Positions 7,615-14,885 of a stretch of DNA of 28,536 bases are shown one piece after another. The position numbers and the translations under genes were made by a program. The notes under the pieces were generated by a model, which saw nothing but the letters and a program-made list of their open reading frames with translations, was not told the DNA's origin and did not search any database. The stretch's first letter is position 1; the number at the start of each line of letters is the position of its first letter. Source of the DNA: an uncultured Bacteroidales bacterium (GTDB lineage Bacteria > Bacteroidota > Bacteroidia > Bacteroidales > FEN-979); the NCBI GenBank assembly GCA_903928285.1, contig CAIYQH010000217.1, positions 1 to 28,536 on the forward strand, given 5' to 3'.

Positions 7615-9297
7615 TCAATACGAATGAAAGGCCGGAATTGCCGCCAGGAGCGTTTTTGTATATTCCGACTCCGGTGCGGTATAAACCTGGTCGGCTTCAC
7701 CCATTTCCTCTATTTTGCCGTTTTTCATGACGATAAGCCGGTCGGACATGAATTTAACCACCGACAAATCATGGGAGATGAAGATGTAGGTAAGTCCGAA
7801 ATCCTTTTTCAGGTCATTCAGGAGGTTCAGCACCTGTGCCTGGATGGAGACATCAAGGGCGGAGACCGATTCGTCGCAGATGATCAGGCGTGGTTCGACG
7901 GCCAGGGCCCTGGCAATGCAGATCCGTTGCCGCTGACCGCCCGAGAATTCATGGGGATAGCGGTCGTAGTGTTCAGGTTTCAGCCCGACCCTGTCAAGCA
8001 GATTCATCACCCTGACCCTGCGGATTTCGTCATTCCCGTGCAACCCGTGAACCTTCATCGGTTCAAGAATGGCCGATCCGGCCGATATCCTTGGATTCAG
8101 GGAAGAATAGGGATCCTGGAAAATGATCTGCAAATCCTTTCTGAGCGCTTTTAAATTCCGAGAAGACAGCCGGGTGATATCCCGGTTCCTGTAATATATC
8201 TTTCCCTCCGACGCGGGTATCAGTTCAAGCGCCACCCTTGCCAGGGTGGTTTTCCCGCTGCCCGATTCCCCGACAATCCCCAGCGTTTCGCCCGGATATA
8301 CATTGAACGTTGCCTTTTCCAGCGCCCTGAAGGTTCCGAACTGCTTGCTTAACTTTTCAACAATGACGATGGGTTCCTGCCCGTAAATCCGCAGATGTTC
8401 CGCCTTGCGTTGCCCGGGTGTGACGACCCCCTCTTCCTCAGTGGGTCCCTCCTTCATGAAATTCCCGATGGTGGGCAGACGCGAAGGCCTGACATCCAGC
8501 GGGGGGCGGCAGGCCAGAAGTCCGCGCGTATAGGAATGCTGAGGCGACCGGAAAACAGCGCCTACCTCCCCCTGTTCAACAATATGGCCCTTGTACATCA
8601 CCATTACCCTGTCGGCAAACCCTGCCACAAGTCCGAGATCATGGGTAATGAAAAGGATGCTCATGTTCCGGGTCCGCTGCAGGTTTTTCAGCAGGTCGAG
8701 GATGGTTTTCTGAACGGTCACATCCAGTGCCGTGGTGGGTTCATCGGCAATCAGGATGGCCGGGTTGCAGGAAACCGCCATGGCGATCATCACCCGCTGC
8801 TTCTGTCCACCCGAAAGCTGATGGGGATATGCATTAAAAATTATTTCAGGCCGGTGAAGATCCACCTCGCGGAATAGCGCCAGAACCTTCTCCCTGCCCT
8901 CTTTTTTCTTCATCCCAAGATGAATCCGCAGACTTTCGAGTACCTGGTTTCCGCAGGTAAAAACCGGGTTCAGCGAGGTCATTGGTTCCTGGAAAATCAT
9001 GGAGATCCTGTTCCCCCTGATTTTTCTCATTTCGTTATCATCAAGCTGCAGCAGATCTCCTGCCTGGTATTTCTGGAAAAAAATCTCCCCGCCCATCATT
9101 TTTCCGGGCGGTGCCGGGATCAACCCCAGCACTGCCAGGGCGGTGACCGTTTTGCCGGAACCCGATTCCCCCACTACTGCAAGTGCTTCCGCCTCATTCA
9201 TGTGAAAAGAGACATGGTCCACAACAACCTGTTCCCTGCCATCAGCGGTGAAACCAACGGTAAGGTTACGAATTTCAAGTAATGGGGCATCAGACAT
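7615..9297 (-). CDS. Fused two-domain ABC transporter ATPase, oligopeptide (DppD-DppF/OppDF) type
   Basis: Cytoplasmic energy-coupling subunit of a peptide/nickel-class importer, with both ATPases in one chain of about 560 residues. The first domain has Walker A GESGSGKT, signature LSGGQKQR and Walker B ILIADEPTTALD. The second has GESGSGKT, FSGGQRQR and LIICDESVSALD, where Ser replaces the usual Pro after the catalytic Glu; I believe this variant is common in Bacteroidota copies. A short oligopeptide-transporter C-terminal region separates the domains (HSYTRGLLACRPPLD). The start at 9297 is preferred to 9309, since a promoter-like element lies at 9318-9325. No permease or substrate-binding gene is adjacent, so the partners must be elsewhere and the substrate is unknown. 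Confidence 0.93.
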   Translation of the reverse strand: MSDAPLLEIRNLTVGFTADGREQVVVDHVSFHMNEAEALAVVGESGSGKTVTALAVLGLIPAPPGKMMGGEIFFQKYQAGDLLQLDDNEMRKIRGNRISMIFQEPMTSLNPVFTCGNQVLESLRIHLGMKKKEGREKVLALFREVDLHRPEIIFNAYPHQLSGGQKQRVMIAMAVSCNPAILIADEPTTALDVTVQKTILDLLKNLQRTRNMSILFITHDLGLVAGFADRVMVMYKGHIVEQGEVGAVFRSPQHSYTRGLLACRPPLDVRPSRLPTIGNFMKEGPTEEEGVVTPGQRKAEHLRIYGQEPIVIVEKLSKQFGTFRALEKATFNVYPGETLGIVGESGSGKTTLARVALELIPASEGKIYYRNRDITRLSSRNLKALRKDLQIIFQDPYSSLNPRISAGSAILEPMKVHGLHGNDEIRRVRVMNLLDRVGLKPEHYDRYPHEFSGGQRQRICIARALAVEPRLIICDESVSALDVSIQAQVLNLLNDLKKDFGLTYIFISHDLSVVKFMSDRLIVMKNGKIEEMGEADQVYTAPESEYTKTLLAAIPAFHSY

Positions 9298-9317
9298 CTT
9301 CCCTGTCAAATTTTACT

Positions 9318-9325
9318 CAAACCTA
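9318..9325 (-). promoter_or_regulatory. Possible -7 promoter element (TAGGTTTG) for the ABC-rnr unit
   Basis: The minus strand reads TAGGTTTG, an exact TAnnTTTG match, 20 bases before the chosen ATPase start. No TTG is found at the usual -33 spacing. Confidence 0.35.
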
Positions 9326-9420
9326 CATTATTTTTCGCAATGTTGGGAGGGTGGTTGAAAAATAACCGGCCTTTCCACATTACCTTTTGTCCTTTAAACC
9401 GATTAATGATAAACTGAACT

Positions 9421-10110
9421 ATGATCTGGTTTGATGATTTTGTTTCACTTATTTTCCCTAAAATCTGCGCATGTTGCGGGAACAGCCTGTGGAAGCATGA
9501 AGAGATAATCTGTCATTCCTGTGATTTCCGTCTCCCCAGGACAAATTTTCACCTCGATGCTGAAAACCCTGTGGCCCGCCTTTTCTGGGGAAGAGCGCGT
9601 GTGGAGGCGGCAAGTGCCTACCTTTATTTCAACAAGGGAAACCGGGTTCAGCGGCTGGTCCATCAGCTGAAGTACAAAGGCAGAAAAGATATCGGCATCT
9701 GGCTGGGCACCCAATATGGCTTTGAACTGTGCAAATCGCCCCTGTTCAGCAACCTTGATGCCATTATTCCAGTTCCTCTCCACAGGAAAAGGTATATGCA
9801 GCGCGGGTATAACCAAAGCGAACAGTTTGCGGCGGGTCTTGGCGAACCGTTGAACCTGCCGGTTGAAAATCATTTGCTTTTCAGGAGCCGCGCAACCGAA
9901 ACGCAGACAAGAAAATCACGTTTCAGCCGGTACCAGAATGTACATCACATTTTCGAGGTCAGAGATCCGGAACATTTCAGGGGCAAGCATCTTCTCCTTG
10001 TCGACGACGTAATCACCACAGGGTCGACGCTTGAATCGTCGGTTCTGGCCCTGGCTGCCATTCCGGAGGTTAAAGTCAGCATCGTCTGCATTGCTGCTTC
10101 CGTGCTATAA
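9421..10110 (+). CDS. ComF family protein (phosphoribosyltransferase fold)
   Basis: A 229-residue ComF-like protein. ComF in Bacillus takes part in DNA uptake, but the role of homologues in non-competent bacteria is unclear. The N-terminus has a zinc-finger pattern, CACCGNS followed by CHSC, at about 15-40. A type I phosphoribosyltransferase fold follows, with LDAIIPVPLHRKRYMQRGYNQSE and the PRPP-binding motif LLLVDDVITTGSTLES near residue 200. Length and order fit the family. It is a single gene, divergent from the ABC operon and tail-to-tail with the lamin-tail gene, 23 bases away. No other competence gene is visible in the window. Confidence 0.93.
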   Translation: MIWFDDFVSLIFPKICACCGNSLWKHEEIICHSCDFRLPRTNFHLDAENPVARLFWGRARVEAASAYLYFNKGNRVQRLVHQLKYKGRKDIGIWLGTQYGFELCKSPLFSNLDAIIPVPLHRKRYMQRGYNQSEQFAAGLGEPLNLPVENHLLFRSRATETQTRKSRFSRYQNVHHIFEVRDPEHFRGKHLLLVDDVITTGSTLESSVLALAAIPEVKVSIVCIAASVL

Positions 10111-10133
10111 CTTAACAACAGCATAGCAATATT

Positions 10134-12725
10134 TTAAAATTTTCCTCCCAGGATGGCGCTCCTCTTTATCCGTTTTACCGTTCCATCAGGGCTGACAATT
10201 TCTGCCAGGATGATATAAAACCCAACCGGCGCCCTGGTTTTTAAGGCTGTCATACCATCCCAGATAAAGACCGATTCGGCGCCCAGCAACACGTGGTTGA
10301 CCAACTGGATAACCAACCGTCCCTGTGCATCATAAATTTCAATGCTGGCAGCATTATCGGACTCTTTTTCCCGGATGGTGATGGTCAGCAGGTCATCATG
10401 CCCGTCGTTGTCGGGAGAAAAAACAAGAGGTTCAGCGATCAGCTCCTGACTGGATTTGCCGGGTTCGGCAACGTGAGAGTTGATATACCCGGGAGTGGCA
10501 AATCCCGCTGTTTCAGAGGCCGAATGCCAATTGTCCCGCTGCCCGGAAGGGATGTCCGGACAGCTTCGTTCAAGCGAAACCCCGTTGGTGGTGATCAGCA
10601 GGGGATAATGCATACCGGCATCGTAATTTACTTTATCGATAACAAGGTTGTTATCCCTCCTGGCAAGGATTACAGCACCCTTTTCATCCCCGAGTACCGG
10701 GAATCGCGGCATCAGTGCTACAGCCTCCGGATAGGGGGTGTGATAGCGGGCGAGGATATCCTCCGGACCGGCCGTCAGGGCGATATATTCGCCGGGAAAC
10801 AGAATGTACCCTGAGGAGAACAGCGGTTCGGCGCCGGGCAGCGTACCCCCGGTTGTGTCCTTTCCTGAAATGGCCAGGGTTTGCAGATCGACGACCTTTT
10901 CCGAACGGTTGAAAAGCTCGGCAAACCGGGCTCCCCCGGATGCGGGGTTTGACAGGATTTCGTTGATGACGATGTCGTTGCGGGCCACCGTATCCGGTAT
11001 GGCAAACCTGACAGAACATGCCGTATCGGCAGGGTTTCCCGCGCAATCAGTTAACGATCCCGAAACACGAAGAAAATAGGTAATCCCGGGCTCAAATGGT
11101 TTATCAAAAACCAGGTTTACCGAGTTATATAATGGCGCAACCGGCCTCACGCCTACGGGATTTGACACTCCGTCGGGGTATACTGCCTCCCATCCCAAAG
11201 GTGAAAGCAGGCTGGTACTATCCATTGCTTCCGAAAAAAAAGCCTCTATTGCTGATACTCCGGTAACCAAAGCCCTGCGCAGGCACGGGGCGTCCACATC
11301 AGGGTCTGACCGGCAGACAGAATTGGCTCTTCCGGGAGTACCGCCCGCCGGGTCTTCCGAGGCACGCCAGTTTTCACTGCAACCACATGGGTTTGACGGA
11401 TCCACCATTTCGAGCGACCATCCACCTTCTCCCTTAAAAGTGCCCCTGAACCATGCTGGAGTGTAGGATACTGCGTGGATGATCCTATCCCACCGGTCTT
11501 TCATCGCCAGGGTGGTTCCTTCGTTCGATAAGGAGGTTGAGGAGGTTAAAATGGCTGCACATTCCCCATATCCCGACAGCAGCGAATCCATGGTGATCAG
11601 CAGGAAACCCTGAGCAGGAATTATCACCGGGGGAAATTCCTTTGAGTTTCCTCCAAAAATGAAGGTCCAATTCCTCAGGTTTATCGGAAAGGCAGTCCTG
11701 TTGTACAATTCCACATACTCCTCACCGGGCAGCCCGACCGGAGGATCGGGATCGGCCATGATTTCATTGATCACCACATCAAACGCCTTTGGCCGGTAAT
11801 AGCATACCTGTATCAACGTATCGGCCATTTTGTTTCCTGCAAGGTCTGTCAGTCCGTGAACGGCCAGGGAAGCAGTGATTCCATCCGTCATGGGCTCATG
11901 AAAATAGAGTGAAACAGCGGGCTGTTGCAGGTTCATCACGGCAGAATCGGGTGTTTGGTTACCGGCGTAGAGGCGATAATTTGTTACGGTTCCGATGGCT
12001 TTTCCCTCCATGTGTTCAGAAAAGGCCAGGGTGATCACCTTGTCCGAAACCACTTCATGTGAGATAACCACGGGAGGAGTTGAATCGATGATGACAGGGC
12101 CGATGTAAAAATCATCGAACCAGAATTTTGCCGCATTGCTGGCTGTGTAACGGCAATAAACGCCAAACCATTTTACCGCGAAAGAGGCGTTGTCGAAAAA
12201 CCGGCCATCCCTGATATAGTTCAGTCCTCCGGTCGTATCGACAAAAGTCTCCCAGTTCCCGGCGTCGTCGCAGGTGATTTTAAACCGCAGGATATTGGTT
12301 GAATGGTTCGTTGTGCAGGAGCTGAACCGGTAAACCTTTTCCTGCAACTTCCCTGTTTGCCGGAAGATGTAAATGCTGTCGCCCCCCCCGCCTGCCTGCA
12401 GAAAAAAGCCATTCATATCCAAAGCTGCCCCCATCGTATCGGCCATGAGGTAGACCCGTGCATAGTTGTTGGAGGAGGTGTTAAAGGATAATTTCATCCA
12501 GAAACGCCATTCATAATTGTGATATTCCTCACATTCAGTGAATAGTACCGAGGTATCGCTGCCGGTCGATTTAAGATGAAGCTGGAGGGCGGCATTTACT
12601 TCAAATTGCGACGTATCCCCCGTCCAGACAGGGTTGCCGGTAAAATTTCCATCTGAGAAATCGTCCCATACCTGCGCCGTTACCGTGATCGGAAAAAGCA
12701 GGCAGATCAGGAATATGTTTTTCAT
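10134..12725 (-). CDS. Large exported protein with two lamin-tail domains and Ig-like repeats
   Basis: A secreted or cell-surface protein of 863 residues. The signal peptide is MKNIFLICLLFPITVTAQ. The mature part starts with a jelly-roll or lectin-like region (WDDFSDGNFTGNPVWTG, FWFDDFYIG) to about 210. An Ig/Big_5-like segment follows (SHEVVSDKVITLAFSEHMEG), then a lamin-tail domain near 315-430 (FDVVINEIMADPDPP, EYVELYNRTAFPINLRNWTF). A second Ig-like segment (VSAIEAFFSEAMDS) and a second lamin-tail domain near 585-700 (DIVINEILSNPASGG, FAELFNRS) come next. The C-terminus, FSPDNDGHDDLLTI then GFYIILAEIVSPDGTVKRIKR, resembles the gliding-motility-associated or FlgD-like end of T9SS cargo. 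I infer type IX secretion but cannot prove it. No enzyme active site was recognised; adhesion or structure is more likely. Confidence 0.85.
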   Translation of the reverse strand: MKNIFLICLLFPITVTAQVWDDFSDGNFTGNPVWTGDTSQFEVNAALQLHLKSTGSDTSVLFTECEEYHNYEWRFWMKLSFNTSSNNYARVYLMADTMGAALDMNGFFLQAGGGGDSIYIFRQTGKLQEKVYRFSSCTTNHSTNILRFKITCDDAGNWETFVDTTGGLNYIRDGRFFDNASFAVKWFGVYCRYTASNAAKFWFDDFYIGPVIIDSTPPVVISHEVVSDKVITLAFSEHMEGKAIGTVTNYRLYAGNQTPDSAVMNLQQPAVSLYFHEPMTDGITASLAVHGLTDLAGNKMADTLIQVCYYRPKAFDVVINEIMADPDPPVGLPGEEYVELYNRTAFPINLRNWTFIFGGNSKEFPPVIIPAQGFLLITMDSLLSGYGECAAILTSSTSLSNEGTTLAMKDRWDRIIHAVSYTPAWFRGTFKGEGGWSLEMVDPSNPCGCSENWRASEDPAGGTPGRANSVCRSDPDVDAPCLRRALVTGVSAIEAFFSEAMDSTSLLSPLGWEAVYPDGVSNPVGVRPVAPLYNSVNLVFDKPFEPGITYFLRVSGSLTDCAGNPADTACSVRFAIPDTVARNDIVINEILSNPASGGARFAELFNRSEKVVDLQTLAISGKDTTGGTLPGAEPLFSSGYILFPGEYIALTAGPEDILARYHTPYPEAVALMPRFPVLGDEKGAVILARRDNNLVIDKVNYDAGMHYPLLITTNGVSLERSCPDIPSGQRDNWHSASETAGFATPGYINSHVAEPGKSSQELIAEPLVFSPDNDGHDDLLTITIREKESDNAASIEIYDAQGRLVIQLVNHVLLGAESVFIWDGMTALKTRAPVGFYIILAEIVSPDGTVKRIKRSAILGGKF

Positions 12726-12808
12726 ATCCGTTTGTTTCCGGTTAATCCGAGAATTTCAAAAAGGTAAACGGTGTGTTGATAAAAAAACACCACTGTTTTG
12801 ATAATTTT

Positions 12809-12816
12809 TATCTTTG
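12809..12816 (+). promoter_or_regulatory. -7 promoter element TATCTTTG upstream of asd
   Basis: TATCTTTG matches TAnnTTTG exactly and ends 11 bases before the ATG at 12828. The leader would be only a few bases long. No well-spaced -33 TTG is present. Confidence 0.45.
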
Positions 12817-12827
12817 CAAAAAAAAAG

Positions 12828-13823
12828 ATGAAACTCGCTGTAGTCGGGGCTACCGGTCTGGTGGGCCGGGAAATTCTCAAAGTTCTGGATGAGCGTAAAC
12901 TCTATCCGGAGATGTTCATTCCTGTTGCTTCTCCGCGATCGGCCGGGCTTCCGGTAGATTTCAACAACCAGCGTTATTTCATTCACAGTCACCAGGAGGC
13001 TATTGCTGCAAAGCCGGAGATCGCCATATTTTCGGCCGGAGGCGCTGTCTCAAGGGAATGGGCTCCCCGATATGCCGCCGCAGGGATAACGGTCATCGAC
13101 AATTCATCGGCGTGGCGCATGGATTCTGCGATTCCGTTGATCGTACCTGAAATTAACGCCTCTCAGCTGACCCGCCGGCACAAAATCATTGCCAACCCCA
13201 ATTGTTCCACGATCCAGCTGGTACTGGTGATGGCTCCGCTTCACAGGAGGTACGGGATTAAGCGGGTCGTGGTATCAACCTATCAATCGGTTACCGGGAC
13301 CGGTGCGAAAGCCGTGAAACAGCTCGAAAACGAACGCGGGGGTGTTTCGGGTAAAATGGCCTATCCCCATCCGATCGACCTGAACATCATTCCCCATGGC
13401 GGTGATTTCCTGGAGAGCGGGTATACTTCAGAGGAGGTAAAACTGGTTAACGAGACACGCAAGATACTGGATGACTATTCGATTGCCATAACCGGGACAG
13501 TGGTAAGAGTCCCGGTCCTGGGGGGTCATTCCGAATCGGTTAACCTTGAATTCCGTGAGGATTTCAATCTGCCGGCCATTTTTGAACTGCTGGCTTCCAC
13601 ACCCGGAATCACGGTACAGGATGATGTGAAAAACAACCTTTACCCGATGCCCCTTTCGGCAAGGGGAAAAGATGATGTTTTTGTGGGTCGTATCCGCAGG
13701 GACGAATCCCAGGAAAATACGCTGAATCTCTTTATTGTTGCGGATAACCTGAGGAAGGGCGCCGCTACAAATGCCGTTCAGATAGCCCTGTGGTTGTGGG
13801 AAAATAGCATGGCCTGCGATTGA
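12828..13823 (+). CDS. asd: Aspartate-semialdehyde dehydrogenase
   Basis: NADPH-dependent enzyme that reduces aspartyl phosphate to aspartate semialdehyde, the branch point to lysine/diaminopimelate, threonine and methionine. The protein has 331 residues from the ATG at 12828; the frame runs 10 codons further up, but MKLAVVGATGLVGRE is the natural N-terminus. Seen: the nucleotide-binding GATGLVG at 8-14, the SAGG motif and the DNSSAWRM segment at 91-98. The active-site cysteine is Cys126 in NPNCSTIQ, and VPVLGGHSESV carries the general-base histidine. Length is standard. It is a plus-strand single gene 108 bases before the Crp/Fnr regulator, with no terminator between, so some read-through is possible. 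Confidence 0.96.
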   Translation: MKLAVVGATGLVGREILKVLDERKLYPEMFIPVASPRSAGLPVDFNNQRYFIHSHQEAIAAKPEIAIFSAGGAVSREWAPRYAAAGITVIDNSSAWRMDSAIPLIVPEINASQLTRRHKIIANPNCSTIQLVLVMAPLHRRYGIKRVVVSTYQSVTGTGAKAVKQLENERGGVSGKMAYPHPIDLNIIPHGGDFLESGYTSEEVKLVNETRKILDDYSIAITGTVVRVPVLGGHSESVNLEFREDFNLPAIFELLASTPGITVQDDVKNNLYPMPLSARGKDDVFVGRIRRDESQENTLNLFIVADNLRKGAATNAVQIALWLWENSMACD

Positions 13824-13833
13824 TATATCTCAA
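13820..13833. promoter_or_regulatory. FNR-like operator upstream of the Crp/Fnr gene, distal copy
   Basis: TTGATATATCTCAA fits TTGAT-N4-ATCAA at 9 of 10 positions. It starts four bases before the end of asd and lies 44 bp upstream of a second copy. Confidence 0.6.
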
Positions 13834-13863
13834 TTTTTTCATTGATCAAAAGACCCTAAAAAA

Positions 13864-13877
13864 TTGTTTTATATCAA
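13864..13877. promoter_or_regulatory. FNR-like operator overlapping the -33 box of the Crp/Fnr promoter
   Basis: TTGTTTTATATCAA fits TTGAT-N4-ATCAA at 9 of 10 positions. Its first three bases are the TTG of the promoter at 13864-13893, so a bound regulator would probably block that promoter. Confidence 0.5.
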
Positions 13878-13893
13878 TTTATTATTAAATTTG
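13864..13893 (+). promoter_or_regulatory. Bacteroidota-type promoter of the Crp/Fnr gene
   Basis: A TTG at 13864-13866 is followed, after 19 bases, by TAAATTTG at 13886-13893. This matches the -33 TTG / -7 TAnnTTTG arrangement with normal spacing and is the best promoter in the window. Transcription would start near 13900, leaving a leader of about 30 bases. Confidence 0.65.
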
Positions 13894-13927
13894 TCTGCTA
13901 ATCAACAAAATGCTCCGAGCAGACAAA
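13890..13927 (+). repeat. Perfect 10-bp inverted repeat around the Crp/Fnr transcription start
   Basis: TTTGTCTGCT (13890-13899) is the exact reverse complement of AGCAGACAAA (13918-13927), with an 18-base centre. The right arm ends four bases before the ATG at 13932. It could be a DNA operator; if RNA starts early enough, it could also be a hairpin over the ribosome binding region. Confidence 0.5.
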
Positions 13928-13931
13928 CCTG

Positions 13932-14627
13932 ATGGTAAATAAATTGCATCATTCTTCCAATTGTGCCGATTGCAACTGCAAGGTTTCCATCTTTAAAAAC
14001 TTAAGTCCGCTTGAATTGGCGCTGATCAACAGCAGCCGGTTCCAGGTAAGTTACAAGGCCGGGGAGATCATTTTCAAGCAGGGCACCCCTTCCCCTTATT
14101 TCGTCTGTGTGACCTCGGGACTGGCCAAGATCTACATCGAAGGTTATGGTAAAAACCTGATCCTGGCGCTGATCAAACCTGTTGATTATATTTTCGGTCC
14201 CGGCATCTATGTTGATAACCGCCATTACTATTCGGCATCTGCCGTGGAAGATTGCCAGGCATGCCTGGTTGATGTCACCATATTTAAAAAGCTGATCCGG
14301 GAAAACCCCGATTTTGCCGAAGAGTTCATCAAGCGGGTCTCGCTGCAGTCGATTTTCAACTTCGACCAGGTCATCAGCCTTACCCAAAAGCAGATGCATG
14401 GCCGCATTGCCGATGTGATCTTTTATCTCTCCGATAAGATCTATTGCCAGAACCCATTTGAACTGACCATTTCCCGGCAGGACCTGGCCGATCTCTCCGG
14501 TATGTCGAAGGAGAGCGCCATCAGGATTTTGAAGGAATTCAAAGAGGAGGGAATCCTGACCCTATCCGGAAACACCCTGGAGGTCCTGAATCCGAAACAG
14601 TTGCGCCAGATCAGCGAAACCGGCTGA
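13932..14627 (+). CDS. Crp/Fnr-family transcriptional regulator with N-terminal cysteine cluster
   Basis: Transcription factor of 231 residues. A cyclic-nucleotide-binding-like beta-barrel (about 25-140: AGEIIFKQGTPSPYFVCVTSG, LIKPVDYIFGPG) is joined by a long helix to a winged helix-turn-helix (about 165-225: TISRQDLADLSGMSKESAIRILKEFKEEG). The recognition helix keeps the Glu and Arg used by CRP and FNR, but has Ile where FNR has the Ser before Arg. Cys11, Cys14 and Cys16 form an N-terminal CxxCxC, with further cysteines near 59, 109 and 112. An iron-sulphur cluster or redox sensor is therefore plausible, although the spacing differs from E. coli FNR. FNR-like sites lie before this gene and before the cytochrome cluster that follows. 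I infer that it regulates both, probably in response to oxygen or nitrosative stress. An HcpR-like role is an alternative. Confidence 0.88.
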   Translation: MVNKLHHSSNCADCNCKVSIFKNLSPLELALINSSRFQVSYKAGEIIFKQGTPSPYFVCVTSGLAKIYIEGYGKNLILALIKPVDYIFGPGIYVDNRHYYSASAVEDCQACLVDVTIFKKLIRENPDFAEEFIKRVSLQSIFNFDQVISLTQKQMHGRIADVIFYLSDKIYCQNPFELTISRQDLADLSGMSKESAIRILKEFKEEGILTLSGNTLEVLNPKQLRQISETG

Positions 14628-14642
14628 TAATTGAATAACAAT

Positions 14643-14661
14643 CAGGGTTTTTCATACCCTG
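14643..14661 (+). terminator. Weak hairpin after the Crp/Fnr gene
   Basis: CAGGGT (14643-14648) pairs with ACCCTG (14656-14661) around a 7-base loop. The T-rich tract comes several bases later, so this is only a possible terminator. Confidence 0.35.
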
Positions 14662-14718
14662 GTTTCCCCTTGTTTTTTCTGTATAAACCTGCATCGACTG
14701 TGAATGTTACGCGCGATA

Positions 14719-14732
14719 TTGATATATGTCAA
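14719..14732. promoter_or_regulatory. FNR-like operator upstream of the cytochrome cluster, site 1
   Basis: TTGATATATGTCAA matches TTGAT-N4-ATCAA at 9 of 10 positions. It lies about 96 bases before the presumed start of transcription near 14822 and 21 bp from site 2. Confidence 0.65.
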
Positions 14733-14739
14733 TGAAGCG

Positions 14740-14753
14740 TTGAGATATATCAG
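14740..14753. promoter_or_regulatory. FNR-like operator upstream of the cytochrome cluster, site 2
   Basis: TTGAGATATATCAG matches TTGAT-N4-ATCAA at 8 of 10 positions. Its centre is 21 bp, two helical turns, from site 1, so both dimers would lie on the same DNA face, about 75 bases upstream of the presumed start. Confidence 0.55.
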
Positions 14754-14808
14754 TTATTATATTAACAAATCTCACCAACTTATTAACAGCTACGTTGATA
14801 ATCTTTGA

Positions 14809-14816
14809 TATTTTTG
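14809..14816 (+). promoter_or_regulatory. -7 promoter element TATTTTTG for the cytochrome cluster
   Basis: TATTTTTG is an exact TAnnTTTG match 70 bases before the ATG at 14886. No TTG lies at the normal -33 distance, as expected for a promoter that needs an activator bound upstream. Confidence 0.5.
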
Positions 14817-14885
14817 TTCCCGAAACAATTTGCACAAGTTGTCTGCTGCGACACTAACGTATTTATTAACAAAAACTGTAAGAAT

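Noticed and set aside
5391..7700. Longer RNase R reading frame starting at 7700
   Set aside because: The extra 51 codons overlap the end of the ABC gene and are not RNase R-like; the start at 7547 gives the standard protein.
14805..14885. Extended N-terminus of the six-haem cytochrome
   Set aside because: The upstream methionine would bury the lipoprotein signal peptide; the ATG at 14886 gives a normal one.
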